From CAZSBB01 sp964605235 (GTDB lineage: Bacteria > Planctomycetota > Phycisphaerae > Phycisphaerales > Phycisphaeraceae), in contig CAZSBB010000070.1 in the NCBI GenBank assembly GCA_964605235.1, forward strand, positions 1 to 11,592: a stretch of DNA of 11,592 nucleotides, in the 5' to 3' direction. The first letter of the stretch is position 1. The number at the start of each line of letters is the position of its first letter. The position numbers and the translations under genes are program-made. The notes beneath the pieces are model-generated. The model saw nothing but the letters and a program-made list of their open reading frames with translations, did no database searches and was not told the origin of the DNA. Positions 1 through 7,143 of the stretch are shown here, in pieces.

Positions 1-857
1 TCGTCTGCGATCATCCGCCGCATCTGTGTCGCTACGCGCTGGTGCTGCCGGATCGCCGCTATCGCTCGCGGTTTTACCGGGCGCTCGAACACGCCGCCGC
101 GGCGATGGCGGCCGAGCAGGGGCTGCTCATCGAGCGCTACTACCATCACGATCCGACCGAGCATGAACGGCTGGAAGAGGAAGCGGCGGACCATCGGCTG
201 GCGGGGGTGATCTTCGTGCATCCGCAGTGGGATTTATGGGAAAGCCTGGCAGTGCGCACGCCCAACGTGCCGCGGGTGATCGTGGCAGGTGAACCAAAGC
301 TGGGCATCCCGGCGGTGGATGTGGACATGCCGGCGTTCTATGAGCAGGCGCTCACGCTGCTGGCGCAGCGCGGCTGTCGGCGCGTGGCGGGGTTGTTCGT
401 CGATCCCGTGCACCGCGGCCCGGCGCTGTTTGCGGAGCTGGCGCACAAGCTGGGGCTGGAAACGCGCCCCTACTGGCTCTGTGCGCTCGCCAATGATCAG
501 GGGCATGACCCGGTCTGCACCACCGCGCGGCTGCTGATGGAGCTGAGCGACGATAAACGTCCCGATGGCTTGCTCATCGGCGATGACAACAGTTTTGAAG
601 CGGCGATGACCGGCCTGCTGGCGTCGCCGGTGCGCGTGCCCGAGCAGTTGCAGGTGGTGGCGCATGGCAACTTCCCCTTGCCGCCCGGCGGGGAACACTG
701 GCCGGTCCAGCGTTTGGGTTTCGATGGCTACGCCTTCATGGCGGCGGCGTTCAAACTGCTGGCGCGACAACGCGCCGGCCGACGCACCCCTGCACTCACC
801 CGGCTGCGTCCAGTGACGGCAGCCCAGGCGGCGGCGGTCCCGACGACCGTTGGTTAA
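1..857 (+). CDS. LacI/GntR-family transcriptional regulator, effector-binding domain (5' end outside window)
   Basis: The reading frame is already open at base 3 and gives 284 codons to TAA, so the DNA-binding N-terminus lies upstream of the window. The visible part reads as a periplasmic-binding-protein-like ligand domain of the LacI type. It has alternating hydrophobic strands and helices, including YALVLPD, GVIFVHPQW, RVIVAGEP, RRVAGLFVD and PDGLLIGDD, the usual order of the two lobes. Such proteins bind a sugar or related effector and control nearby catabolic or surface genes. TAA is followed after 12 nt by the pilin-like gene, so the two are probably co-transcribed. Regulator-plus-pilin pairs are familiar in Phycisphaerae and Lentisphaerae. 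Whether the missing head is LacI-type or GntR-type cannot be told from here, and the effector is unknown. Fold assignment is fairly secure; specificity is not. Confidence 0.75.
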   Translation, partial: VCDHPPHLCRYALVLPDRRYRSRFYRALEHAAAAMAAEQGLLIERYYHHDPTEHERLEEEAADHRLAGVIFVHPQWDLWESLAVRTPNVPRVIVAGEPKLGIPAVDVDMPAFYEQALTLLAQRGCRRVAGLFVDPVHRGPALFAELAHKLGLETRPYWLCALANDQGHDPVCTTARLLMELSDDKRPDGLLIGDDNSFEAAMTGLLASPVRVPEQLQVVAHGNFPLPPGGEHWPVQRLGFDGYAFMAAAFKLLARQRAGRRTPALTRLRPVTAAQAAAVPTTVG

Positions 858-869
858 GGAGACTGGTCC

Positions 870-1700
870 ATGCGGCGAACTGTGGCGGCAGCACCGGCGT
901 TCACCCTCATCGAACTGCTGGTGGTCATCACCATCATCAGCCTGCTCATCGCCATTCTCCTGCCGGCGCTGCAATCGGCGCGCGGAGCGGCGCGGCAAAC
1001 CCAATGTCTCAACAACGTGCGCCAGCAGGCGGCGGCGCTGAACATCTACTGCGTCGACAGCAACGGCGACATCCCGCCCCACCATGTCGCCAGCGGGGCG
1101 TTTCCCGCCTTCGCCCTGATGGTCAACCAGAACCTGCTGGGCAAGCAGGACATCACCGTGATCTACGCCGGCACGCCCTACGCCGCCAGCGCCGCCGTGC
1201 CGCTGCGCTGCCCCGACGGCCTGGGTTACATCGATCCCTACGACCACAGCACGGTGCAGACCGATCTGCTGCAGTTCAACAATGCCGTCAGCGGGGTGGG
1301 CTGGGTCCAATGCGGCGCCGATCCGCGGCAGATCGTCGCCAACCCGGCGGGGCAACGCGTGCTCACCGAGTATGTGCTCAACGGCGTCGGACGCGGCTGG
1401 CGCGGCGTCTACACCTGGGAGCAGGTCATCTCCCAACCCGTGCTCTTTCCCAACGACTACGATCCGCCGACCCGGCATCGCATCGACGACGCCACCAAGC
1501 CGTCGCACACCTTTGTCTCCTCCGACGGCAGCTACGCGGACTTCGGCGTCGGGCTGGCGATCTGGCGCCACCTGAGCACCTCGGCGAACTTCAGCTATCT
1601 CGACGGTCACGCCGAAAACATCAAACCCATCGACACCCGCGGCTGGGTCGGCAGCGCGCCGATCAAGATGGCCGATCCTCGAATGACGCTCAAGCAGTGA
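870..1700 (+). CDS. type IV pilin-like / type II secretion pseudopilin-like protein (prepilin-type N-terminal cleavage domain)
   Basis: 276 residues. AAGGAG lies 8 nt before the ATG, which fixes the start. A short basic leader (MRRTVAAAPA) precedes FTLIELLVVI and a hydrophobic helix to about residue 31, the class III prepilin signal cut by PilD-type peptidase before Phe11. The residue before the cut is Ala, where Gly is usual. After the helix come the conserved segment SARGAARQTQCLNNVRQQ and a globular extracytoplasmic domain. Near the C-terminus NFSYLDGHAE matches the H-X9-DG motif of planctomycete DUF1559-like proteins, but ten residues separate His and Asp-Gly here, not nine. Such proteins are exported and anchored by the N-terminal helix; their function is mostly unknown. 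The gene follows the regulator closely and converges on mutY. Family is clear; assembly into a fibre is not shown. Confidence 0.88.
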   Translation: MRRTVAAAPAFTLIELLVVITIISLLIAILLPALQSARGAARQTQCLNNVRQQAAALNIYCVDSNGDIPPHHVASGAFPAFALMVNQNLLGKQDITVIYAGTPYAASAAVPLRCPDGLGYIDPYDHSTVQTDLLQFNNAVSGVGWVQCGADPRQIVANPAGQRVLTEYVLNGVGRGWRGVYTWEQVISQPVLFPNDYDPPTRHRIDDATKPSHTFVSSDGSYADFGVGLAIWRHLSTSANFSYLDGHAENIKPIDTRGWVGSAPIKMADPRMTLKQ

Positions 1701-1706
1701 CCTCGC

Positions 1707-1726
1707 CTTGCCGTGCGACTGGCAAG
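1707..1726. terminator. possible weak bidirectional terminator between pilin-like gene and mutY
   Basis: CTTGCC and GGCAAG form a perfect 6-bp inverted repeat with an 8-nt loop, placed in the 39-bp gap between two convergent stop codons. The position suits a shared terminator. There is no run of T on either side, so intrinsic termination would be weak. Confidence 0.3.
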
Positions 1727-1739
1727 CCGGCGCCAGCGC

Positions 1740-2849
1740 TCAACCGCGCGCCCGGGCGCTGCGCAGCAACTGCGCCACATGCTGCTGCGGATTCGCCATC
1801 GGCAGGTCCTGCAGTTCCCCCAGCTTGCGCCACACGCCCGCCTTGGGCCGCAGCCGTCCGCCGATCACCTGCGCCTGATGCACTTCAAAACGAATGGTGC
1901 GATGGGTGGTCTGCTGCGTGAAGCCACCGATGTGCACCGGCGCCGCGATTTTCAAGCCCAGATGCGCCAGCGCCCAACCCGTCAGTTGCGGCACTGCATC
2001 TTCACTGGTGGGAAACTGCCAGAGGTTCGCCCACAACCCCCGCGCCGGCCGCCGCTCCAACAGCCAGGTGTCCCGGCGGTGCAGCGCCAGCACCACATGG
2101 GTCACCGCGCGCGGCGCCTGGCGCGGCAAGCGTGCGGGCAATGCTTCCGCTTCCCCCGCCTGGGCCGCGGCGCACTGGGCATACAACGGACAGGTCAGAC
2201 ACGCCGGCGCCTTGGGGGTACAGACCAGCGCGCCCAGGTCCATCACTGCTTGATTGAAATCGCCCGGCCGCTGCGGGTCCACGCTCGCCTGCGCCAGCTC
2301 CCACAGCCGAGCGCGCACCGCCGGCTGGTCGATGGGCTCCCGCACGCGCCACAAGCGACTGAGCACCCGCGCCACATTGCCGTCGAGAATCGCCGCCGGC
2401 TGGTTGAATGCAATGGAAGCGATCGCCCCGGCGGTGTACGGCCCTACCCCCGGCAGTTGGCGCAGCTCCTCCACCGTGCGCGGCAGCGCGCCCCCAAAAT
2501 GCTGCAGCACCGCGACGGCGGCGGCGCGCAGGCTGCGGGCGCGGGTGTAGTAACCCAGCCCCTGCCACAGCCGCAGCACCTGCTGTTCCGGGGCGGCCGC
2601 GAGCGCCGCAAGCGTGGGCAACTCCCGGATGAAACGGTTGAAGTAGGGAATGACCGTCGCCACCTGCGTCTGCTGCAGCATGGCTTCGCTGACCAGGACA
2701 TGGTAGGGATCGGGCACGCTCCCGCCGCGCTGACGCCAGGGCATTTCCCGCCCGTTCTGGTCGTACCACGTCAGCAGCGCCTGCCGCAGCGTGGGCAGAT
2801 GCGGGCCGGTCGCGCTGCTTCCCTCCATGGCTGGCGGCGGCAAAGTCAT
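1740..2849 (-). CDS. mutY: A/G-specific adenine glycosylase MutY
   Basis: 369 residues, normal for MutY. It removes adenine mispaired with 8-oxoguanine in base-excision repair in the cytoplasm. Visible landmarks: catalytic Glu55 in VSEAMLQQTQ; helix-hairpin-helix LPGVGPYTAGAI at 132-143; catalytic Asp156 in ILDGNVARVLSR; four iron-sulfur cysteines C210, C217, C220 and C226 in the classic C-x6-C-x2-C-x5-C spacing. From about residue 248 a NUDIX-like 8-oxoG recognition domain follows (VVLALHRR, WLLERRP, GLWANLWQFP), with TTH at 314-316 in the place of the FSH loop. No Shine-Dalgarno precedes this ATG; an in-frame ATG at residue 8 would also keep every motif, so the start is uncertain. It is monocistronic here, divergent from mcsA and convergent with the pilin-like gene. 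Confidence 0.95.
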   Translation of the reverse strand: MTLPPPAMEGSSATGPHLPTLRQALLTWYDQNGREMPWRQRGGSVPDPYHVLVSEAMLQQTQVATVIPYFNRFIRELPTLAALAAAPEQQVLRLWQGLGYYTRARSLRAAAVAVLQHFGGALPRTVEELRQLPGVGPYTAGAIASIAFNQPAAILDGNVARVLSRLWRVREPIDQPAVRARLWELAQASVDPQRPGDFNQAVMDLGALVCTPKAPACLTCPLYAQCAAAQAGEAEALPARLPRQAPRAVTHVVLALHRRDTWLLERRPARGLWANLWQFPTSEDAVPQLTGWALAHLGLKIAAPVHIGGFTQQTTHRTIRFEVHQAQVIGGRLRPKAGVWRKLGELQDLPMANPQQHVAQLLRSARARG

Positions 2850-2934
2850 GGCGTGTCAGCATACCGGCTGGCGCGCCAGCAGCCCACCATACTGGCGCGT
2901 GACACCAGCAACATTTTCCGGGGGCAGTCAATGG

Positions 2935-2963
2935 TTGAAGCGGACTGACAGCGCCCCTACACT
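2935..2963 (+). promoter_or_regulatory. predicted sigma70-type promoter of mcsA-mcsB
   Basis: TTGAAG (2935-2940) and TACACT (2958-2963) are separated by exactly 17 nt in the divergent gap between mutY and mcsA. Predicted transcription start is near 2970, giving a leader of about 55 nt. No CtsR-like direct repeat or CIRCE-like palindrome is seen around it. Confidence 0.6.
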
Positions 2964-3023
2964 CATGCGCTGCCGCAAGGTGTTTCGCCGGGCCCGCCTG
3001 CCCGACGAAGGAGCCAACCGCCC

Positions 3024-3521
3024 GTGGAGAAAAATCGCAAGTGCGACAAATGTGATCGGCCCGCGACCAACCGCATTTTCGAGCTCCACCAGGGGCAGAA
3101 GGTGGTCAAGTACCTCTGCGATCTGCATGCCGCGGAAGCCGGCGTGGTCTTCAAACCCAAGCCGGTCAGCGAATTGCTCACCAACTTCGTCAAATCCCAC
3201 AGCGGCACGCCCGCACGCGATGAACTCATCTGCGAGCACTGCGGCCTGACCTACAGCGAGTTTCAGGAACGCAGCCTGCTCGGCTGTGCCCAGTGCTATG
3301 GCGCGTTCAGCGAACCGCTGCAAACCCTGCTCCATCGCGCCCATCAAGGGGGCGAGCAGCATGTGGGCAAAATCCCCCGCCGCGCCGGCGCCACCGGCGA
3401 GGAACGTCAACAACAACTGCTGCGGCTGCACAAACGGCTGGAGGAAGCGGTCACCGCCGAAGACTACGAACTGGCGGCGCAGCTCCGCGATGAGATCGGC
3501 TCGCTGGAGCAAACGACATGA
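3024..3521 (+). CDS. mcsA: McsA-like zinc-finger protein with UVR motif (activator of McsB)
   Basis: 165 residues, close to the roughly 185 of Bacillus McsA. Starts at GTG, with AAGGAG 10 nt upstream; no in-frame ATG fits better. The N-terminal part carries paired zinc ligands: C7/C10, C32/H35, C70/C73 and C88/C91. The C-terminal helix pair RLHKRLEEAVTAEDYELAAQ (about 134-153) is a UvrB/UvrC (UVR) motif. In Bacillus, McsA binds and activates the arginine kinase McsB and couples it to ClpC. The gene overlaps mcsB by four bases (ATGA), so the two are translationally coupled, which supports the assignment strongly. The third ligand pair is C-x2-H, not C-x2-C. No ctsR or clpC gene is present in the window, unlike the Firmicute operon ctsR-mcsA-mcsB-clpC. 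Confidence 0.88.
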   Translation: MEKNRKCDKCDRPATNRIFELHQGQKVVKYLCDLHAAEAGVVFKPKPVSELLTNFVKSHSGTPARDELICEHCGLTYSEFQERSLLGCAQCYGAFSEPLQTLLHRAHQGGEQHVGKIPRRAGATGEERQQQLLRLHKRLEEAVTAEDYELAAQLRDEIGSLEQTT

Positions 3522-4579
3522 ACCTGGGCCCCCTCATCGATCACGCCGGCGAATGGCTGCGCGGCACGGGCCCGCAGAGCGATGTCGTCATCTCCGCGCG
3601 AGTGCGGCTGGCGCGCAACCTGGCGGGGTTCAACTTTCCCAATCGCTGCGATGCCCGCCAGCAACGCGAAGTGCTGGCGCGCTGCCGGCGGGCGATCATC
3701 CAGAGTGAAATCGCCGCCGACTTGTCGTGGTCGGACCTGAGCGAACAACCGCAACTCGAACGGCAACTGCTGGTCGAACGTCATCTGATCAGCCGACAGC
3801 ATGCTCAGGCGGGTGACGACCTGCCGCGCGGCGTGGCGGTGGGCGCCGGCGAAACCATCGCCCTGATGGTCAACGAGGAAGACCATCTGCGCATGCAGGT
3901 GCTCCGCAGCGGCATGCAGCTTGAGGCTGCGTTCATTCAGGTCAACCAGATCGACGATCTGCTCGAAGAACGCCTGACCTTCGCCCACTCCCGGCAATTC
4001 GGCTACCTCACCGCCTGCCCCACCAACGTCGGCACCGGCATCCGCGTCAGCGTCATGCTCCATCTGCCCGCGCTGAAAATGACCGGCGAAATCGAAAAGG
4101 TCCGCCGGGCGGCGCGCGACATGCACCTGGCGGTGCGCGGCATGTTCGGCGAAGGCTCCGAAGCCCTGGGCGACCTCTACCAGATTTCCAACCAGACCAC
4201 CTTCGGCCGCAGCGAACGCGAAGTCCTCGCCGAGTTCCAGCGCTCCGTCGTGCCCCAGATCGTCAACTACGAACAGCAGGCCCGCGAAGCGCTCCGCCGG
4301 CAACGCCCCGCCCAGCTCGACGACAAAATCTGGCGCGCCTGGGCGGTGCTGACCCACGCCCGGGTGATGCGCACCGATGAAGCGCTCTCGCTGCTGTCGA
4401 TGCTGCGGTTGGGCGTGAACCTCGGCCGCATCAGCAAGGTGGACCTGCGCACGATCAACGAGCTGTTCCTCATCACCCAGCCGGCGCACCTGCAAAAGCT
4501 CGCCGGCCAGGAAATGGACCCCGCCAGCCGCCGCCAGGCCCGCGCGGAACTCATCCGCCAGCGTCTGGGCGCGGTGTGA
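3518..4579 (+). CDS. mcsB: protein-arginine kinase McsB
   Basis: 353 residues, close to the family length of about 360. It phosphorylates arginines on proteins, marking them for ClpCP-type degradation. Visible family signatures: VVISARVRLARN (23-34) for nucleotide binding; the NEEDHLRMQ loop (119-127) with Glu120/121; GYLTACPTNVGTGIR (162-176) with Cys167; SVMLHLPAL; and GEGSEA with Glu212. These match the catalytic positions known from Geobacillus McsB, where they act on the guanidino group. The C-terminal segment ASRRQARAELIRQRL (336-350) aligns with the conserved phosphoarginine-pocket motif RDxxRA, but the Asp is replaced by Arg (RRQARA). That pocket controls oligomer formation and activity in Bacillus, so allostery may differ here. 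Translationally coupled to mcsA. No convincing terminator follows. Confidence 0.93.
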   Translation: MNLGPLIDHAGEWLRGTGPQSDVVISARVRLARNLAGFNFPNRCDARQQREVLARCRRAIIQSEIAADLSWSDLSEQPQLERQLLVERHLISRQHAQAGDDLPRGVAVGAGETIALMVNEEDHLRMQVLRSGMQLEAAFIQVNQIDDLLEERLTFAHSRQFGYLTACPTNVGTGIRVSVMLHLPALKMTGEIEKVRRAARDMHLAVRGMFGEGSEALGDLYQISNQTTFGRSEREVLAEFQRSVVPQIVNYEQQAREALRRQRPAQLDDKIWRAWAVLTHARVMRTDEALSLLSMLRLGVNLGRISKVDLRTINELFLITQPAHLQKLAGQEMDPASRRQARAELIRQRLGAV

Positions 4580-5184
4580 GGGATGAGGGACGCCACATCC
4601 ACCTCATGGTTTCACAAGCACGCGTGAACCGGCGATCATCGGTGTGGACGTGCGCCGGATCGTTGGCGTACTGCGGAAGCTGGCATGAACGCCCAATCGC
4701 CGCGTGGGGCGCAGTGCAGGGCAGTTGTGGCAGTGCCGTCCGATGGGGATCGGAGCGCGCCCGGAAATCATGCTGTCGTGGCGCACCTTCGTGTCAGCCC
4801 GCGTGCATTGCATGCTGACGACGGACTTCAGCGGTCAGACAGCGAGCACGCCGCCGGGCCGATGCTCGCCTTCACGCCGCGCGCTATTCATCAGGGCAGC
4901 CCCCACAGCGCGGCGTAAAAACACGACGGCAACGGGAGTTGCTGGAAGTGGAGCGCTGCACCGCAAGGTGAGCGACGTAAGCCTGGTGTTGACAAGTGCA
5001 CGCCAGATGACGCTTCAGTCGTATGGCCGAATGTGCAGCGAAATCGAACGTCTCAGACACGGTATAGAACAGATCATGCGTCGTTTCGTCCCGAATTGGA
5101 TCGACAACGGATCGCAATGCTTTATCAAAAAGCTTGTTATGCCGACTACCGTTTTGAAGCCATGCTCGAACCACCAAATCCGCG

Positions 5185-5213
5185 TGCGGCGAATAGCCGA
5201 CTTATTCGCCGCA
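5185..5213. repeat. perfect 11-bp inverted repeat (probable operator) upstream of fic
   Basis: TGCGGCGAATA (5185-5195) and its exact reverse complement TATTCGCCGCA (5203-5213) flank the 7-nt spacer GCCGACT. No T run follows on either strand, so it is not an intrinsic terminator. It lies about 40 bp upstream of the -10 box of fic. That position suits an operator for a dimeric regulator; an RNA hairpin or recombination site is also possible. Confidence 0.7.
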
Positions 5214-5254
5214 GGAGTTGCGTCGATTGACTGGTCGGAGCGGCGATTGCCGCG

Positions 5255-5260
5255 TACAAT
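5255..5260 (+). promoter_or_regulatory. predicted -10 box of fic, short or nearly leaderless transcript
   Basis: TACAAT matches the -10 consensus in five of six positions and ends 11 nt before the fic ATG, so transcription would begin near 5267 with a leader of about five bases. No Shine-Dalgarno sequence precedes the ATG, in keeping with this. The only good -35 word nearby, TTGACT at 5226-5231, stands 23 nt away, too far for a normal spacer. The promoter may therefore need an activator. Confidence 0.45.
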
Positions 5261-5271
5261 CACCGCACATT

Positions 5272-6402
5272 ATGCGTCGAAAATCACGCTACATCCACGA
5301 TCGGTCCGGCTGGCCCACATTGACTTGGGACGACCAGACGCTGGCTCCGTTGCTCGCCGCCACCCGACACAAGCAGGGACGGCTGCTGGGCAAAATGGAA
5401 GCACTTGGCTATGAACTCCAGGCCGAAGCCGCGTTGACGGTGCTCACCCGCGACGTGGTCACCACGTCCGCCATCGAAGGCGAAGTGCTGAATCCCGACG
5501 AGGTTCGTTCATCGATCGCGCGGCGGCTTGGGCTGGATGTGGCGGGCCTGCCGAAGGCGGGGCGGGACGTCGAGGGCGTCGTGGAGATGATGCTCGACGC
5601 CACACAGAACTTTGCCGCGCCGCTGACGAAGGATCGGCTATGGGCCTGGCACGCCTCGCTGTTTCCCACCGGCCGCAGCGGCATGTCGCAGATCACGGTG
5701 GGCGGATGGCGCACGACGGAGTCGGGAGCGATGCAGGTGGTGTCCGGCCCCATCGGGCACGAAAAGGTGCATTTCGAGGCCCCCGAAGCCACGCGTCTGG
5801 ATGCCGAGGTGACGCAGTTCATCCAATGGTTCGAGGGACCGACGCCCACGGACCCGGTGCTCAAAGCGGGCATCGCCCACTTCTGGTTCGTCACCATCCA
5901 CCCGTTCGACGATGGCAACGGGCGCATCGCTCGCGCGATCGCCGACATGGGCCTAGCCCGCGCCGACGGCATGAAGGAACGCTTCTACAGCATGTCGGCG
6001 CAGATCGAGGCTGAGCGCAAAGACTACTACCGGAACCTGGAGTCCGCCCAGCGGGGCGATCTGAACGTCACGCAGTGGCTGACGTGGTTCCTGGGTTGCC
6101 TGGACCGTGCCTTGGACGGCGCGCAGCAAACTCTCGCCTCGGTGTTGCACAAAGCGGAGTTGTGGCGGCGCATCAACCGCCAACCCGTGAATGATCGCCA
6201 ACGGCTGATGATCAACCGCATGCTGGACAACTTCGAAGGATTCCTTTCCACCTCGAAGTACGCCAAGCTCGCCAAGTGCTCGACCGACACCGCGCTACGC
6301 GACATCCGCGAGTTGTTGGAGCGCGGGATTCTTCTGCTAAACCCCGGTCGCGGGCGCAGCACGAGCTACCGATTGGCCCCGCCGCCGAAAATCGATGCGT
6401 AA
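5272..6402 (+). CDS. Fic-family protein (AMPylase) with N-terminal inhibitory motif and C-terminal winged helix
   Basis: 376 residues from the ATG at 5272. The frame is open a little further upstream, but the DUF4172-type N-terminal domain begins right here (IHDRSGWPTLTWDD, residues 8-21). Fic enzymes transfer AMP, or another nucleotide part, to hydroxyl groups of target proteins. The core motif HPFDDGNGRIAR (210-221) is complete, with catalytic His210, Asp214 and Arg218/Arg221. TSAIEG (65-70) matches the inhibitory (S/T)xxxE(G/N) helix; lying before the Fic core, it makes this a class II, self-inhibited Fic. Residues about 325-367 (TSKYAKLAKCSTDTALRDI, then GRGRSTSYRL) form a winged helix, so it probably binds DNA and may control its own promoter. 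No separate antitoxin gene is needed or seen. Target unknown. Such genes are common in accessory regions. Confidence 0.93.
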   Translation: MRRKSRYIHDRSGWPTLTWDDQTLAPLLAATRHKQGRLLGKMEALGYELQAEAALTVLTRDVVTTSAIEGEVLNPDEVRSSIARRLGLDVAGLPKAGRDVEGVVEMMLDATQNFAAPLTKDRLWAWHASLFPTGRSGMSQITVGGWRTTESGAMQVVSGPIGHEKVHFEAPEATRLDAEVTQFIQWFEGPTPTDPVLKAGIAHFWFVTIHPFDDGNGRIARAIADMGLARADGMKERFYSMSAQIEAERKDYYRNLESAQRGDLNVTQWLTWFLGCLDRALDGAQQTLASVLHKAELWRRINRQPVNDRQRLMINRMLDNFEGFLSTSKYAKLAKCSTDTALRDIRELLERGILLLNPGRGRSTSYRLAPPPKIDA

Positions 6403-6432
6403 CTCGCCAGCATCGGTGCGCTGTTGCGATTC

Positions 6433-6459
6433 CTCTGCCGACAGGTGATGTCGGTAGAG
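6433..6459. terminator. strong hairpin downstream of fic
   Basis: CTCTGCCGACA and TGTCGGTAGAG pair over 11 bp with one G-T wobble around a 5-nt loop (GGTGA), starting 30 nt after the fic stop. A second, weaker stem CGATGC/GCATCG (6393-6398/6410-6415) spans the stop itself. Neither has a T run, so they may stabilise or end the fic mRNA only partly. Confidence 0.4.
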
Positions 6460-6511
6460 CCTGCGTAACAACGTTAACCGGGCCAATGGCAACCGGCGAG
6501 GGGCCGCAGAT

Positions 6512-6685
6512 TCAGGATCTGGCCAGCGTGTAGTGCCCCATTTTCGATGGGCCGACGAACTCGTTGCGGCCATCGGCTTTCAGGGCATCGACCTCGCGCT
6601 TGGCCGTGGTGTGCGAGCAGCGGAGCTTCTCGGCGAAGCCCGGCACGCGAAGGCGCTCGAGCGGCGGTCGCTTCTGTGCCGCGTT
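6512..6685 (-). pseudogene. remnant of a small winged-helix gene
   Basis: This minus-strand frame gives 57 codons between an upstream in-frame TAA (6686-6688) and TGA (6512-6514), with no ATG at the head. The translation is clearly protein-like: RVPGFAEKLRCSHTTAKREV, then DALKADGRNEF and GPSKMGHYTLARS. This is a helix-turn-helix followed by the wing, as in many Fic and DeoR-like regulators. It resembles the intact winged-helix protein at 7146-7574: both have an AKRE core, an FVGP/FVRAP step before a Gly-His-Tyr wing, and both genes end on the same nine bases AGATCCTGA. It is therefore most likely the 3' piece of a duplicated gene whose 5' part is lost or frame-shifted. An alternative is a short protein starting at the in-frame GTG around residue 14 of the frame, without a ribosome binding site. 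Confidence 0.55.
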
Positions 6686-6723
6686 TTATTGAAACGGTCA
6701 TTGAGTGCGACAAGTCTCGAAAC

Positions 6724-6761
6724 CACAAAGAGAAAGCCCTTCGACGTGCTCGCCGAAGGGC
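6724..6761 (-). terminator. rho-independent terminator reading leftward
   Basis: On the minus strand GCCCTTCG and CGAAGGGC form a perfect 8-bp GC-rich stem (6761-6754 and 6743-6736) with a 10-nt loop, followed at once by TTTCTCTTTGTGG. This is the right form for an intrinsic terminator of a minus-strand transcript. It could end the whole unit that begins at the helicase gene. On the plus strand no T run follows. Confidence 0.55.
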
Positions 6762-7081
6762 CAATTCTCGATCAAAGTCGCACCTCTCCTTCCGTCTTTG
6801 AACCCGTTCCGCTCGAGTTCCTGGCCTGGTTTCTCGACCCATCTCTGCAACGCAACGTGATCGATGAACTTATGGCCGACTGGGTCGCCGGAACGCTCGA
6901 CGACGGCCGCTTCGAGGCCCTTCCAGAACGCGACTGAGGCAACATTCTCCAAGCAGCCATGGGGCCGATATGGCCTGATGGTGACGCCTCGAACCACCAC
7001 ATCGCACCACATTCTTGCATTGCCCTGCCGGTCATCTGCATCCGCCAAAACACGGCCTGTCAGGCGGACGGGCCCTCTGCG

Positions 7082-7143
7082 ACCAGGGACAGACACGCTT
7101 CAGCGCCGCAAAGTCTCCGGTTGTCCCTGGTTGTTTGTCCCTG
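7082..7143. repeat. TGTCCCTG repeats: inverted pair plus tandem copy after winged-helix gene
   Basis: ACCAGGGACA (7082-7091) and TGTCCCTGGT (7122-7131) are perfect 10-bp inverted repeats 30 nt apart, and TGTCCCTG recurs at 7136-7143, 14 bp from the second copy. They begin just past the stop of the minus-strand gene ending at 7146. They may be binding sites or a 3' hairpin; no T run is present. Confidence 0.5.

Larger units (their letters stand above)
4580..5271. other. gene-poor intergenic stretch upstream of fic
   Basis: About 690 bp with no convincing gene on either strand. Open frames exist (for example the plus strand from 4704 and the minus strand from 5177), but their composition is rich in Ser, Arg, Cys and His and shows no domain. 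A weak inverted repeat ATGAGG/CCTCAT (4583-4588/4602-4607) follows the mcsB stop without a T run. Base composition turns noticeably more AT-rich from about 5000 to 5220. The right end holds the palindrome and promoter entered separately. The stretch may be the scarred junction between core genes on the left and accessory genes on the right; no tRNA or direct repeat proves this. Confidence 0.5.

Noticed and set aside
234..1610. 458-residue minus-strand open frame opposite the regulator and pilin-like genes
   Set aside because: It is antisense to two well-supported genes, is full of low-complexity Arg/Gly/His/Gln sequence and has no domain. High GC makes long antisense frames common here.
1713..2948. 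411-residue plus-strand open frame opposite mutY
   Set aside because: mutY on the other strand has every catalytic and iron-sulfur residue; this frame is Arg/Gln-rich with no domain.
3464..4495. 343-residue minus-strand open frame opposite mcsB
   Set aside because: Complementary-codon shadow of mcsB, whose family motifs are unmistakable.
5226..5260. TTGACT paired with TACAAT as a standard fic promoter
   Set aside because: The 23-nt spacer is too long for sigma70; only the -10 box was kept.
4704..5414. 236-residue plus-strand frame running into fic
   Set aside because: No ribosome binding site, no recognisable domain, and it overlaps the start of fic in another frame.
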